In this document: positions 17,333 to 27,038 of the stretch, piece after piece
How the letters are laid out: every line of letters starts with the position of its first letter
Numbering within the stretch: the first letter of the stretch is position 1
DNA from: Spirochaetia bacterium UBA5763
GTDB taxonomy: Bacteria; Spirochaetota; UBA4802; UBA5550
Direction: 5' to 3'
Length of the DNA stretch: 64,000 bases
Assembly (NCBI GenBank): GCA_002418835.1
Contig: DIEX01000024.1
Coordinates: 16,543 to 80,542, forward strand
The notes under the pieces: generated by a model
What the model was told of the DNA's origin: nothing
The model's database searches: none
Seen by the model: only the letters and a program-made list of their open reading frames with translations
Position numbers and translations under genes: made by a program

Positions 17333-17869
17333 TCAGTTTTTCTTAAGTGCTGCGACAGGATTCATAAACATTGTGATGTTTCTACCTTCCTGGGCCGGTT
17401 TTTTCTCAACGGTTGCAACATCCTTCAGAACTTCCTGAATTCTTTCCATTACTTCAAAGCCCAGTTCAGGGTGTACCATCTCTCGTCCCCTGAACATCAA
17501 TGTAAATTTCACTTTGTCGCCCTTTTCAATAAAACTCTTCGCATTATTAACTTTATGCAGAAAATCATTGTCATCAATTGCAGGACGCATTTTGATCTCT
17601 TTAATATGGATGACTTTCTGCTTCTTTTTGGCCTCTTTGGCCTTTTTAATCTGGTCAAACTTAAATTTACTGTAATCAACAATTCTTACTACCGGGGGAT
17701 CCTGATTGGCAGTAATTTCGACAAGATCAAGATTTTTTTCCCTGGCCATTTCAAGAGCTTTGCTCATGGAAATTACCTGAGGTTCACCCTCTTCACCAAC
17801 CAGCCTTACATTTGGAGCATCTATCTCCTCATTTAACCTGAATTTATCGAATTTGTCCTTAGCAGGCAT
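17333..17869 (-). CDS. infC: Translation initiation factor IF-3
   Basis: An IF-3 with an N-terminal domain starting FRLNEEIDAPNVRLVGEEGE, the linker rich in Lys, and a C-terminal domain (IKEIKMRPAIDDNDF, then KFTLMFRGREMVH). It keeps the 30S subunit free and proofreads start codons. I chose the ATG at 17869 (178 residues), preceded by AAAGG four bases away. A TTG at 17887 with upstream GGGGG would add six residues, and an in-frame ATT codon lies just before it. Non-standard starts are known for infC in other bacteria, so this is an open choice. The gene follows thrS by about 160 bases. Confidence 0.93.
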   Translation of the reverse strand: MPAKDKFDKFRLNEEIDAPNVRLVGEEGEPQVISMSKALEMAREKNLDLVEITANQDPPVVRIVDYSKFKFDQIKKAKEAKKKQKVIHIKEIKMRPAIDDNDFLHKVNNAKSFIEKGDKVKFTLMFRGREMVHPELGFEVMERIQEVLKDVATVEKKPAQEGRNITMFMNPVAALKKN

Positions 17870-18049
17870 CTTACCTTTATTTAACAAAATTACCCCCGTA
17901 TTAAAATAATATCTCTAACGTCAGAATGAAACAACATACTGATTAAAATCAATAAAAAATTCATTCATCAGGCATATTTTTTATACCATAGGTAAATTTA
18001 TACAATGATCATGCCGATTAAGCTGAATAATGATTAAATCTATCAGATT

Positions 18050-19969
18050 TTATCGCTTTTCTGCGATCTCCTCCTCCAGCATTTTATAAAAATCATTTAT
18101 TGCCATTGTAATTGAATCCTTCTCACCTCTTTTTCTTACAGAAACGGTTCCGTTTTCAGCTTCATTTTTACCAATTACACATACATAGGGCGCTCTCTGC
18201 GAAACAGCTTCTCTTATTTTGTACCCCATAGACTCATTACGGAGATCAACCTGAGGTCTTAACCCGCGGTCAATCATAGTGTTTTTCATTTCGTTCACAA
18301 CGCCAGCCTGCTCTTCAGATACATTAATCAGAATTACCTGTACCGGTGAAAGCCAGGCCGGAAATTTTCCACTGTAATGCTCAATAAGTATACCCACGAA
18401 ACGTTCAATAGAACCGAGGAGAGCCCTGTGAACCATAAACGGCCTGTGCTTCTGCCCGTCTTCCCCTATATAGTACATGTCGAATCTTTCGGGGAGGTTG
18501 AAGTCAAATTGTATCGTTGTCATCTGCCATTCTCGGCCGATTGCATCACGAACCTTCAGGTCAATCTTCGGCCCGTAGAATGCTCCGCCACCTTCATCCA
18601 ATTCGACTTTAAGATCAGCGGACTCAATCGCTTTACGGAGGGATTCCTGCGCTGTTATCCATCGTTCGGGCTCGCCAACACTCTTTTCAGGTTTTGTGGC
18701 AAGATATGCCTTTATATCTGTAAATCCCAGAGTTTTCCACATCCAGAGGGAGAATCTCAGGACTTCCTTTATTTCATCTTCAATCTGTTCAGGGGTACAG
18801 AAAATATGTGCATCATCCTGCGTAAATCCGCGCACACGCAGTAATCCATGAAGCACTCCTGACTTCTCATACCTGTAAACAGTTCCAAGCTCCGCCCATC
18901 TTAAAGGAAGATCCCTGTATGAATGGAGACTTGTCTGATAAATCTTTATATGGAACGGGCAGTTCATCGGTTTGATTATATAATCGTTTCCGTCTATCTC
19001 CATCGGGGAATACATGTTGTCTTTGTAGAATCCCAGGTGACCTGAAGTTTCCCATAGTGTTGAACGGCCTATATGGGGAGAGTAGAGAATCTCATACCCG
19101 TTTTTGAAATGTTCCTTTTTCCACCACTCTTCGAGCGTGTTTCTGAGCCTTGCTCCTTTAGGATGCCAGTAGATTAAACCTGCACCCACATCCTCATGCG
19201 TGCTGAAGAGATCAAGATCCCTGCCGATTTTACGGTGATCTCTCTTCTTCACCTCTTCAATGAAATCCAGGTGTTTTTTAAGATCCTTCTGATCAGGGAA
19301 CGCAACTCCGTATATCCTCTGAAGCATACGGTTTTTCTCATCCCCGCGCCAGTAGGCTCCTGCTATTGAGAGGAGCTTGAATGATTTAAGCTGTTCCGTG
19401 TTGCGCACATGAGGCCCGCGGCAGAGATCAGCGAACTCCCCCTGCCTGTAGAGAGAAACATTTCCGTCAGGGAGATCACTCAGAAGTTCAATTTTATAGG
19501 TTTCATTTATGGAGGAGAAATACTTTATCGCATCAGCTTTTGGCATCTCCTCACGCTTTACGTCAAGTTTTTCTTCAACTATTTTAGCCATCTCAGCTTC
19601 AATGGCCTCAAGATCCTCGGGAGTGAGAGTTTTCTTCATATCTATATCGTAATAGAATCCGCTTTCAATTGAAGGGCCTATTGCAAATTTCGCATCAGGA
19701 TAGAGTCTCTTTACAGCCTGAGCCATGAGGTGTGATGCTGAATGCCAGAAGATATCTCTACCCTTTTCTGAATCGAAGGTAATTATACTTAAGTCGCTGT
19801 CTTTAGTTACTGTTGTCGCAAGGTCAGTGAGAACCCCGTCAAGTTCAGCAGCAAGCGCCGCTTTCTGAAGACCTTTCCCGATAAGACCTGTAATATCATA
19901 GAGAGTTGAACCGCTCGGGGCCTCTTTTATACTGGAATCGGGTAATTTTATTTTAATCAGGTTGCTCAA
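18050..19969 (-). CDS. thrS: Threonyl-tRNA synthetase
   Basis: A full-length 639-residue class II synthetase: TGS domain (1-60), editing domain (HSASHLMAQAVKRLYPD), catalytic core with the zinc-binding Cys and His in MNCPFHIKIYQTSLHSYRDLP and VHRALLGSIERFVGIL, motif 2 GLLRVRGFTQDDAHIF, and a C-terminal anticodon-binding domain (YVCVIGKNEAENGTVSVR). It heads the thrS-infC-rpmI-rplT group, a classic translation operon. Confidence 0.97.
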   Translation of the reverse strand: MSNLIKIKLPDSSIKEAPSGSTLYDITGLIGKGLQKAALAAELDGVLTDLATTVTKDSDLSIITFDSEKGRDIFWHSASHLMAQAVKRLYPDAKFAIGPSIESGFYYDIDMKKTLTPEDLEAIEAEMAKIVEEKLDVKREEMPKADAIKYFSSINETYKIELLSDLPDGNVSLYRQGEFADLCRGPHVRNTEQLKSFKLLSIAGAYWRGDEKNRMLQRIYGVAFPDQKDLKKHLDFIEEVKKRDHRKIGRDLDLFSTHEDVGAGLIYWHPKGARLRNTLEEWWKKEHFKNGYEILYSPHIGRSTLWETSGHLGFYKDNMYSPMEIDGNDYIIKPMNCPFHIKIYQTSLHSYRDLPLRWAELGTVYRYEKSGVLHGLLRVRGFTQDDAHIFCTPEQIEDEIKEVLRFSLWMWKTLGFTDIKAYLATKPEKSVGEPERWITAQESLRKAIESADLKVELDEGGGAFYGPKIDLKVRDAIGREWQMTTIQFDFNLPERFDMYYIGEDGQKHRPFMVHRALLGSIERFVGILIEHYSGKFPAWLSPVQVILINVSEEQAGVVNEMKNTMIDRGLRPQVDLRNESMGYKIREAVSQRAPYVCVIGKNEAENGTVSVRKRGEKDSITMAINDFYKMLEEEIAEKR

Positions 19970-20040
19970 TGTAGTATCCTCGACTATTAAATTTACATTT
20001 CACTGCGGGATACCTGCCTGGGAATAACAGGTGAAGGAAT

Positions 20041-20114
20041 TGGGCGATACTGGAATCGAACCAGTGACCTCCTGCGTGTCGAGCAGGCGCTCTAACCATC
20101 TGAGCTAACCGCCC
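20041..20114 (-). tRNA. tRNA-Val(GAC) with C at position 33
   Basis: The minus strand folds as a complete cloverleaf: acceptor GGGCGGT with ATCGCCC, D arm GCTC/GAGC, anticodon stem CCTGC/GCAGG, variable loop AGGTC, T arm ACTGG/CCAGT and discriminator A. The seven-base anticodon loop is TCGACAC, so the anticodon at 34-36 is GAC (valine). Position 33, almost always U, is C. The terminal CCA is not encoded. It lies about 70 bases upstream of thrS. Confidence 0.9.
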
Positions 20115-20133
20115 GTAGTGAAAATCAGTTTAA

Positions 20134-20163
20134 TCAATATTTTTATACATGGTTCATTGTCAA
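20134..20163 (-). promoter_or_regulatory. Probable promoter of tRNA-Val
   Basis: On the minus strand a perfect TTGACA (20163-20158) lies about 45 bases before the tRNA 5' end. The -10 region is AT-rich without one clear hexamer (TATTGA at 17-base spacing). Confidence 0.4.
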
Positions 20164-20201
20164 GATTTTTTTGTTGATATCAACCTTATTAACCCCTGAA
20201 T

Positions 20202-21869
20202 TCATTGTTCTTCATGGTTCTCTTTTTTCTCTGTCGCATAATGTACAGGCTGAACTTCACCGTAGGGTTTCCCATTTACCAGCCGGGGCAATTCTTTGAA
20301 ATCAGCAGAAAAGATGCTCCTGCTTTTTTCAAAGTCGGCATAGCGCAGTTTAGATAATGCTGAAATGCTGTGTATTACATCTTCGGTTGAATAAGGCCTT
20401 TCAAGATAATATTTCATATTCGCGAAAAAATTACTGTTTGCAGCTTTATATTTATCAGATACCCATAGTATATAAGGAATCTCGCACATGTATCTTGAAA
20501 AATTCTTAGCCTGATGTCCGAACATATCCCTGTATTCAAACATCTCCTCTCCGTGATCCGAAAAATAGAGTACCCAGGAATATTCACTTTGAGCTCTTAC
20601 AATATCAATTATTGAAGAGATAATATGATCATTAAATCTCACGCTATTGTCATATTCATCTATAATCTGTTTTTTATCTTCAGAGAGATTGCTGCCGTAT
20701 GGCAGGGGGATTTTATTGTGATCGAAATATGCAAAATCCTTTGTATACCTTTCAGTATATTTTGTATGCGATCCTCTCAGGTGAATAAAAACAATCCTGT
20801 CCCTGTTCCCTCTTATACGCAGAGTCATCCCCAGGGCGTCAACAACTGCCTGATCATGTTTGTAAGCTATTTCATAAGATTTAGCGCACTCGTTTGCAAT
20901 AACTCCATGGCTGATATTATATTTGTTCCCTTTAAATCCCTGGTTACCTATCCATACAGTATCATACCCGGCTTCATTAAACAGATTTACAATAGATCTC
21001 TTCTGTAAAAAAAATTCAGGGTGCCGCTGGTTTGCAAGTGTCAGCACATGTTTCATTACTTCAACAGTTGTTGTTGCAGGAGAGGTTACATTTTTAAAAA
21101 CATACAGATGATCTTTAATCGCGCTGAGTTTGGGATTGGTTTCTCTTTCGTAACCGTAAAGCTGCATGTGGCTTCTGGACTGCGACTCTCCGATTATAAC
21201 AACAAATGTTTTTGGATTTTTTATTTTAAGTTCAGAAACTACTGCACCTTCAAATTTTATGTTCTGCCTTGCCGCTTCAAGTTTATCGAACTTCTGAGCC
21301 TGTTTAAAATTATAATATGATCTGTAAAAACCTACAACATGATAGTTCTTTGAAACAAGGCTCCAATTTGTTAAACAGACAATAGCAAGTAATATAATTG
21401 TCAGAGCTATAACTGAGTTTTTTACTGCTCTTCCTATAACTGGTTTTACCGGTTTAATAATCAGCAATACAAAAAGAGGCAATATATAGCCTAAAACCAG
21501 TGCAACTGTTTTAAAATCCAGAAACTGTTCAATAAACTCCATTGATTCAGCCTGATCCGTTGTAAAAAAAACGCGGAAATCCCCCCGGTTCATGATCGCT
21601 CCTGTTACAGAAAAACCGGATACAACAAGCAGGGAGGGAATGATCACAAACAATGAAAGCAGGATACGGAAAACCCTTGTTTTTACTGGAGAAAAAATGA
21701 AAACAATAAAAAAGGATATTGCAAAGAGCAATGATATAATAAGTACTCTGAGAGAAACCGAAAACTCTATTTCTTTGTCAAAAAAATAGAGCAAACAGGC
21801 CGAACTGGACATCCAGAAAATAATTACTAAAAATTTTAAATTGTTTATGTTAAAAACCTGTCTGAACAC
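20202..21869 (-). CDS. Phosphoethanolamine transferase, EptA family
   Basis: The 555-residue protein has five N-terminal membrane segments (about residues 11-30, 41-61, 67-89, 120-141, 152-172) and then a periplasmic alkaline-phosphatase-like domain. The zinc-site start VVIIGESQSRSHM, the nucleophile Thr in SPATTTVEVMKHVL, and the later metal site YFSDHGEEMFEYRDMFGH are all present. Enzymes of this family move phosphoethanolamine from phosphatidylethanolamine to lipid A or surface glycans and can lower polymyxin sensitivity. The acceptor here cannot be read. The gene diverges from the patatin gene across a 319-base gap. Confidence 0.88.
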   Translation of the reverse strand: MFRQVFNINNLKFLVIIFWMSSSACLLYFFDKEIEFSVSLRVLIISLLFAISFFIVFIFSPVKTRVFRILLSLFVIIPSLLVVSGFSVTGAIMNRGDFRVFFTTDQAESMEFIEQFLDFKTVALVLGYILPLFVLLIIKPVKPVIGRAVKNSVIALTIILLAIVCLTNWSLVSKNYHVVGFYRSYYNFKQAQKFDKLEAARQNIKFEGAVVSELKIKNPKTFVVIIGESQSRSHMQLYGYERETNPKLSAIKDHLYVFKNVTSPATTTVEVMKHVLTLANQRHPEFFLQKRSIVNLFNEAGYDTVWIGNQGFKGNKYNISHGVIANECAKSYEIAYKHDQAVVDALGMTLRIRGNRDRIVFIHLRGSHTKYTERYTKDFAYFDHNKIPLPYGSNLSEDKKQIIDEYDNSVRFNDHIISSIIDIVRAQSEYSWVLYFSDHGEEMFEYRDMFGHQAKNFSRYMCEIPYILWVSDKYKAANSNFFANMKYYLERPYSTEDVIHSISALSKLRYADFEKSRSIFSADFKELPRLVNGKPYGEVQPVHYATEKKENHEEQ

Positions 21870-21922
21870 TTTTTTCCTCTATAACAGCAATTCTTTATAT
21901 TTTCTTTATAAAAACCATTAAT

Positions 21923-21944
21923 GAAGAGCAATAAAAAATGTCAA
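21923..21944 (-). promoter_or_regulatory. Possible promoter of the EptA-like gene
   Basis: On the minus strand TTGACA (21944-21939) is followed after 16 bases by ATTAAT. Next to it on the upstream side is a 12-base perfect palindrome TTAACCGGTTAA (21952-21963), a possible operator. The rest of 21964-22188 is AT-rich with no gene seen. Confidence 0.35.
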
Positions 21945-22188
21945 TAATTACTTAACCGGTTAATTAAATATTTACGAAGGGATGTTATTCATTATAAAAT
22001 GAATAAATCTGAAAAAATGATTGTATAAACCTTCATTTCTGCATTTAATCTCATTTCAGATATATCACTGAACTACGACTGACTTATTCAAAGAGATGAG
22101 CAGAGCATTTTGATATTGTACAATATAAACTCACTTTAAGTTTACAGTTTAAGTGGAAGTCTCATAAAATTAAAAAGCAGGAAAAACT

Positions 22189-23247
22189 ATGTTTGATAAT
22201 ATTGAAGTTTACGCCGGCAAAAATGCGGCACGTATAATTATGGAATCCGGCCTGAACGAAGAAATGATTACAGGGATTGCCGCTGCTTCAGGGGGGCCGA
22301 AATTCCTGGCACTTGCGGGATTTGACAATATTATCCTGGCGAACTGGTTTAAAAAAAGAAAAAAGCCCCTCTTTTTCCTCGGTTCATCAATCGGCGCATG
22401 GAGAGGTGCGGCCTATGCATGTAAAAACCCGGTTAAAGCACACAATCAGCTGATTGAATCGTATCTTACACAGAAATACAGCTCAAGGCCTTCTGAAAGT
22501 GAAGTTACTGTGGAAAGTCTGAGAATTCTTGATGAATATATTTCTGACAGTGATATCAATCATATACTTACAAAATCACACGTTCACCTTGGCATCATTG
22601 CTGCACGCTGTACAGGTTTATCAGCCATGAACAGCAGGGCTGCACTTGCGGCATCCTTTATCCCCTCCGCCCTGGTGAATATTGTAAGCCGCTCGCTTCT
22701 GCTTAAATTATTCGGCAGAACTCTTTTTTATGACAGGCGGGAAGATCCCCCCTTTGCTTTTAATTTCAGCGGGAAACTACGGATCCCTCTCACTGCGGAT
22801 AATTTCAGACAGGTTGTACTCTCATCGGGTTCTATACCCTTTGTCATGGAGGGAATAAAAGATATACCCGGGGCTCCGGCCGGGACATACCGTGATGGAG
22901 GTCTGACTGATTACCATCTTAATATAAATTTCGGTGTTGATAAAGGGATTGTTTTATTTCCCCATTTCAGCAGCCGGATTATACCCGGATGGCTGGACAA
23001 AAACATAAAATGGCGCAAACATGATCCTGCTCTGTTGGCAAATGTGCTGCTCATTGCCCCTTCCCGGAAATTTATCGATTCTCTCCCATACAGCAAAATT
23101 CCGGACAGGACAGATTTTGTCACATTTACCGACCGAGACAGGCTCAATTACTGGAATAGTGTAATAGATAAAAGCTCTGTAATTGGCAGGGAATTTATTG
23201 AGGCGGCTGCATCTGGCAGACTTAAAGATATTATTAAACCATTATAA
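22189..23247 (+). CDS. Patatin-like phospholipase
   Basis: The 352-residue protein has the patatin catalytic dyad: the nucleophile serine in GSSIGAWRGAA near residue 65, the catalytic Asp in YRDGGLTDYH near residue 243, and an oxyanion Gly-rich loop (ASGGPKFLAL). Patatins hydrolyse acyl esters of lipids. No signal peptide is visible, so it is probably cytoplasmic or membrane-associated. A purine-rich AGCAGGAAAAAC precedes the start. The neighbours do not specify its substrate. Confidence 0.85.
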   Translation: MFDNIEVYAGKNAARIIMESGLNEEMITGIAAASGGPKFLALAGFDNIILANWFKKRKKPLFFLGSSIGAWRGAAYACKNPVKAHNQLIESYLTQKYSSRPSESEVTVESLRILDEYISDSDINHILTKSHVHLGIIAARCTGLSAMNSRAALAASFIPSALVNIVSRSLLLKLFGRTLFYDRREDPPFAFNFSGKLRIPLTADNFRQVVLSSGSIPFVMEGIKDIPGAPAGTYRDGGLTDYHLNINFGVDKGIVLFPHFSSRIIPGWLDKNIKWRKHDPALLANVLLIAPSRKFIDSLPYSKIPDRTDFVTFTDRDRLNYWNSVIDKSSVIGREFIEAAASGRLKDIIKPL

Positions 23248-23352
23248 ATCACAGAGAATGATAATCTTCAAAAAACTGATTATGCTCCTTTTTTTGCGGT
23301 ATCAAGCCGATTGAATTAATCATTCTTTTTAATTATATTTCATGAGTAGCCT

Positions 23353-25218
23353 ATGGATATTATAATAATCACTGCCCAATTATTTCTCTCCTGCTGCATC
23401 GGTATAATTCTGATGGGGACTTTCCTTGCAATGTATATAGATTTATATACAGGGAAAAAAATGAACAGGGGAATTGTGCTGATCGGATTTCTTGGTATAA
23501 TCGTAACGACAACCGAGCTCATCATCCTGACTTTCAGCATAAAAGGCCTGAACAGGCCGGGTATGGAATTTCACAGGATTGAAGCATTGGCTATATCTTT
23601 CTACCTCTTTGCTCTCCCGTATCTCTTCCAGAGTCTTCTTGAACTTAACTATTTTCTCAGAAGAATCAACAGGTATATATATATCATCGGATTTATTATA
23701 GCGGTATTTTTCACTGGTGCAGCCTTCATCTCTCCGGAGCTGTTTCTTTCCTTTAATGAACCGGTAAAAACAGGGCCCTACGCGTGGAATACAGGGAGAG
23801 CCACCCCCGGAACTCTTTTCAGAATAAGAGATGTACTTCTGATGTTTATATCGTTCTACAGCCTTACTCTTTTATTTTACGAAATGAAAAATTCCGCCAA
23901 CAGGCGTTTTCTGAAAGCAATGATGACCGGCATTATAACAGGTATTCTCTCCGGTGTGGTTGACCTTATCATGAACCTTGTAGAACTGGATGCAGGGATG
24001 CACGCTTTTAGGGTGATATCTTATATAAATGTCGGTCTTACAGCTTTTACAATTATTGCAGTAATTGCTGTTATAAGGGTCTTTATTGACGGAAGTCAGG
24101 CTCTTGAAAGACTCAGAAAAAATGAATTCATGGAACTCCTCGCAGGAGGTATTGCGCACGATTTCAATAATCTTCTCACAGGGATACTGGGCAACACTTC
24201 TCTTGCATTGTACAACGCCTCTGAAAACAGCGGCAACACCGAGCTTCTGAAAAGTATTGAAAAAGCTGCCAAAAGAGGGAGGGGCCTCAGCAGACAGCTC
24301 CTTGATTTTTCAAAAGGGGGAGCACTTATGCGTGGAGTGGTCTCCCTGGAAAAACTCATTACTGAAAATGTAAAGTTTATTATGACCGGCTCAGGTATTG
24401 ATACTCTCTTCCAGTTTGACAAATCTCTACTTCATGTGAATGCTGATGAATCTCAGATCTCCCAGGTAATTCAGAATATTGCCATAAACGCCAAACAGGC
24501 GATGGATGACACCGGCAAGCTTACTGTTATATGCAGGAACACTTCAATTGCAGACCCCTTCTCCATACTAAAACCCGGGAGATACATTAAAATTGAATTC
24601 AGGGATACCGGACCAGGTATACCTGAAAAAAATCTTAAGAATATATTCGATCCCTATTATACTACAAAAAAGACAGGAACCGGGCTTGGACTTGCAACTG
24701 CTTTTTCTATTATAAAAAATCACGGCGGACTTATTGAAGTCACATCAAAACAGGGAAACGGAGCAACTTTTACTGTTTACCTCCCGGCTTCAGAAAAGGA
24801 ATTAATAGAGCACAAAAATGAAACATCATTAAAAACAAAACACCGCGGGAGAGCCCTCATAATGGATGATGACAATATGATCCTCGGTGTGGGAATGAAG
24901 ATTCTCACAGAGCTGGGTTTTAATGCGGAATGCGTGACATGCGGTGAAGATGCCCTCGAAGAGTATAAAAAAGCAATGGATGGCAGAGAGCCGTACCGCC
25001 TTGTAATCATGGATCTCACCATTGCAGGGGGAATGGGCGGGAAAGATGCTGTTAAGCTTTTAAAGAAATTTGATCCTTCTGCAAAAGTTATTCTTTCCAC
25101 AGGTTATTCTCACAACCTCGCGGGGAAAGATTTCAGTGACATCGGTTTTGACGGCATACTTCCAAAGCCTTATACCTTTGAAGAGATGAAGCAGGCTGTT
25201 GAAGAGGTTCTTAAATAG
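23353..25218 (+). CDS. Hybrid sensor histidine kinase with C-terminal receiver domain
   Basis: The 621-residue protein has about seven hydrophobic segments in residues 1-245 that act as a membrane sensor or anchor. H269 lies in the HisKA motif GGIAHDFNNLLTGILGN, followed by a HATPase (NIAINAKQAMDD, then FRDTGPGIPEKN and GTGLGLATAF) and a receiver domain from about residue 497 with phosphoacceptor D554 (IMDLTIAGGMGG) and Lys in LPKPYT. The HDFNN type of box is typical of many hybrid kinases. No separate response regulator is adjacent, so the phosphate output is not shown here. The signal is unknown. Confidence 0.93.
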   Translation: MDIIIITAQLFLSCCIGIILMGTFLAMYIDLYTGKKMNRGIVLIGFLGIIVTTTELIILTFSIKGLNRPGMEFHRIEALAISFYLFALPYLFQSLLELNYFLRRINRYIYIIGFIIAVFFTGAAFISPELFLSFNEPVKTGPYAWNTGRATPGTLFRIRDVLLMFISFYSLTLLFYEMKNSANRRFLKAMMTGIITGILSGVVDLIMNLVELDAGMHAFRVISYINVGLTAFTIIAVIAVIRVFIDGSQALERLRKNEFMELLAGGIAHDFNNLLTGILGNTSLALYNASENSGNTELLKSIEKAAKRGRGLSRQLLDFSKGGALMRGVVSLEKLITENVKFIMTGSGIDTLFQFDKSLLHVNADESQISQVIQNIAINAKQAMDDTGKLTVICRNTSIADPFSILKPGRYIKIEFRDTGPGIPEKNLKNIFDPYYTTKKTGTGLGLATAFSIIKNHGGLIEVTSKQGNGATFTVYLPASEKELIEHKNETSLKTKHRGRALIMDDDNMILGVGMKILTELGFNAECVTCGEDALEEYKKAMDGREPYRLVIMDLTIAGGMGGKDAVKLLKKFDPSAKVILSTGYSHNLAGKDFSDIGFDGILPKPYTFEEMKQAVEEVLK

Positions 25219-25574
25219 ACCTTAGACACCGGCTGACGGTCAGCATATAGAAAATTACTATACATCCCGGAATTATGTGCAGAACAGACATGACACGTCA
25301 GTTCACTTTAACTGCGGAATGTGCCTCAGCATAATGAACTTTGCGAATTATTACACCCCTTATCCATTTTTTTCTTGTATAATATTTCTGCTTTCTCTCA
25401 ATAGTGAACATACTGTAACTTTTAATTCTCGCATCAGCACTCTGTCAGTGTTATGCGGAGAGTCACAGATAAAAATATAAACTGATATATTCTTTCATGC
25501 AATATATCACCTGAAGGAAGACCATTTTTTAATGGCACCAAATAATACCGCCAGTTCAAAAAGGAGTTATTTTT

Positions 25575-26348
25575 ATGATCAAACAGACTATTGAAGACAA
25601 CATTCTTATTGCGCAGTTTGCCAATGCACCTACTTATTCAATGAAGTTCGAAACGCTTGTTCAGATCCGGGAAGCAGTAAAAAAAGTTAAAGAGGATGCT
25701 TCACTGAAGGGTATGATTTTCACAGGTGAAGGTAAATTTTTCTGCTCAGGTTTTGACCTCCCCACATTTCTCAGCTTTAAAAACAAGGAAGATGTTCTGG
25801 AATTTTTCAATGTTGAAGAGGAAATGCTCTATGAAATCTTCACATGCCCTAAACCTGTTATAGCTGCAATTAACGGCCACTGTACAGCAGGGGGATTTAT
25901 CGTTTCCATGGGATGCGACTACAGGATCGCAACAGATAATCCTAAAGCGAAAATGGGTATGACTGAAACCAAAATCGGAATGTCCCTGACAATCGCAGAG
26001 ATGGAGCTTGTACGCTCAGGCTGTAACAGTGAGCGCATGGTTCGTGACATCATGTATAACGGCGAGAGACACAGCTTTGAGCAGGTAAAAGCCATGGGCC
26101 TTATTGACGAGATTGTTCCCGAAGAAGAGCTTATTAATACTGCGAAGAAAAAAATATGCTACTGGTGGGATCAGCCGCTGCATGCCTTCTCTAACCTCAA
26201 GTACTGCCTCAGGTACCCCATAGCTTCACAGATGAGATACAGACTTGACAACGAGAACTGGCAGGACACACTTTCCGATCTCCTCACAAGCCCTCAGATC
26301 AGGGGTGTACTCGAAATGGTTCAGAAGATGATGACAGGCGGAAAATAA
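25575..26348 (+). CDS. Enoyl-CoA hydratase/isomerase family protein
   Basis: A 257-residue crotonase-fold protein. The oxyanion-hole regions are readable (EGKFFCSGFDL near residue 55 and INGHCTAGGFIVSMGCDYRIAT near 100). The catalytic Glu pair of true hydratases is only partly recognisable, because the second region reads MGMTETKIGMSL, so a different crotonase activity is possible. A Shine-Dalgarno-like AAGGAG lies eight bases before the ATG. The 356-base stretch upstream (25219-25574) has no convincing gene. Confidence 0.8.
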   Translation: MIKQTIEDNILIAQFANAPTYSMKFETLVQIREAVKKVKEDASLKGMIFTGEGKFFCSGFDLPTFLSFKNKEDVLEFFNVEEEMLYEIFTCPKPVIAAINGHCTAGGFIVSMGCDYRIATDNPKAKMGMTETKIGMSLTIAEMELVRSGCNSERMVRDIMYNGERHSFEQVKAMGLIDEIVPEEELINTAKKKICYWWDQPLHAFSNLKYCLRYPIASQMRYRLDNENWQDTLSDLLTSPQIRGVLEMVQKMMTGGK

Positions 26349-26370
26349 AGCCTTAAAAAATACTAATTCG

Positions 26371-26410
26371 AAGAATGCCCGGTGTTTGATAAATGCTGGG
26401 CATTCTTTTT
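26371..26410 (+). terminator. Intrinsic terminator of the enoyl-CoA hydratase gene
   Basis: AGAATGCCC (26372-26380) pairs with GGGCATTCT (26398-26406), with a 17-base loop, followed by a run of T. It lies about 25 bases after the stop. Confidence 0.75.
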
Positions 26411-26490
26411 ATATCCGCGTATTTAATTTTTTAATGAAATGATAAATATACCAGCCCCTTTCGTTCTGAAAACAACCTCTGAAAAAAGGC

Positions 26491-26518
26491 TTGACTGTAA
26501 CCGGTTTTAACAATTAAT
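26491..26518 (+). promoter_or_regulatory. Possible promoter of the ribH operon
   Basis: TTGACT (26491-26496), then 16 bases and ATTAAT (26513-26518). The palindrome AACCGGTT sits between the two boxes. No FMN riboswitch is visible here. Confidence 0.35.
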
Positions 26519-26573
26519 TCATAATGATTTACTGTGTACATACCATATTTTAATATTTTTAAGGATAATTTTA

Positions 26574-27038
26574 ATGAAAACAATTGAAGGGAAACTTGAC
26601 GCTTCCGGCCTTAAATTCGGAATTATTGTTTCAAGGTTTAACGAGTTTATTACAAGCAAACTCCTTGGAGGAGCTGTTGATTGCATAAAGAGAAATAACG
26701 GCGAAGAAGACAACATCACCGTTGCATGGGTTCCGGGTGCATTTGAAATTCCTTCCATGGCTAAAAAACTTGTTAAGACAAATAAGTTCGACGCTGTAAT
26801 CTGCATCGGCGCAGTAATTAAAGGTGCTACCCCCCATTTTGAATATGTTTCTTCAGAAGTCACAAAAGGTGTTGCCCAGGTCGGTATGAGTGCTGAAATT
26901 CCTGTTATTTTCGGTGTTCTGACTACTGACAGTATTGAGCAGGCAATTGAACGGGCGGGTACAAAATCCGGCAACAAAGGATTTGATGCTGCAATGTCCG
27001 CCATCGAAATGGCAAATATATTCAAACAGTTGGGCTGA
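26574..27038 (+). CDS. ribH: 6,7-dimethyl-8-ribityllumazine synthase
   Basis: The 154-residue protein has the family motifs FGIIVSRFNEFIT, WVPGAFEIPSMAKKL, and CIGAVIKGATPHFEYV, the last holding the catalytic His. It condenses 5-amino-6-ribitylaminouracil with 3,4-dihydroxy-2-butanone 4-phosphate in riboflavin synthesis. It overlaps nusB by one base (TGATG), the common ribH-nusB pairing. Other riboflavin genes are not here; the FMN riboswitch at the right edge may precede them. Confidence 0.96.
   Translation: MKTIEGKLDASGLKFGIIVSRFNEFITSKLLGGAVDCIKRNNGEEDNITVAWVPGAFEIPSMAKKLVKTNKFDAVICIGAVIKGATPHFEYVSSEVTKGVAQVGMSAEIPVIFGVLTTDSIEQAIERAGTKSGNKGFDAAMSAIEMANIFKQLG

Noticed and set aside
21952..21963. 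Palindrome AACCGGTT as a shared operator (also at 26499-26506 and 63763-63770)
   Set aside because: The same 8-base word also occurs inside coding sequence (for example in cmk, scpB and the Nudix gene), so the specificity is low; only noted near promoters.
25277..25480. A 67-codon plus-strand reading frame between the hybrid kinase and the enoyl-CoA hydratase gene
   Set aside because: Composition unlike the neighbours, no Shine-Dalgarno sequence and no family; treated as chance.
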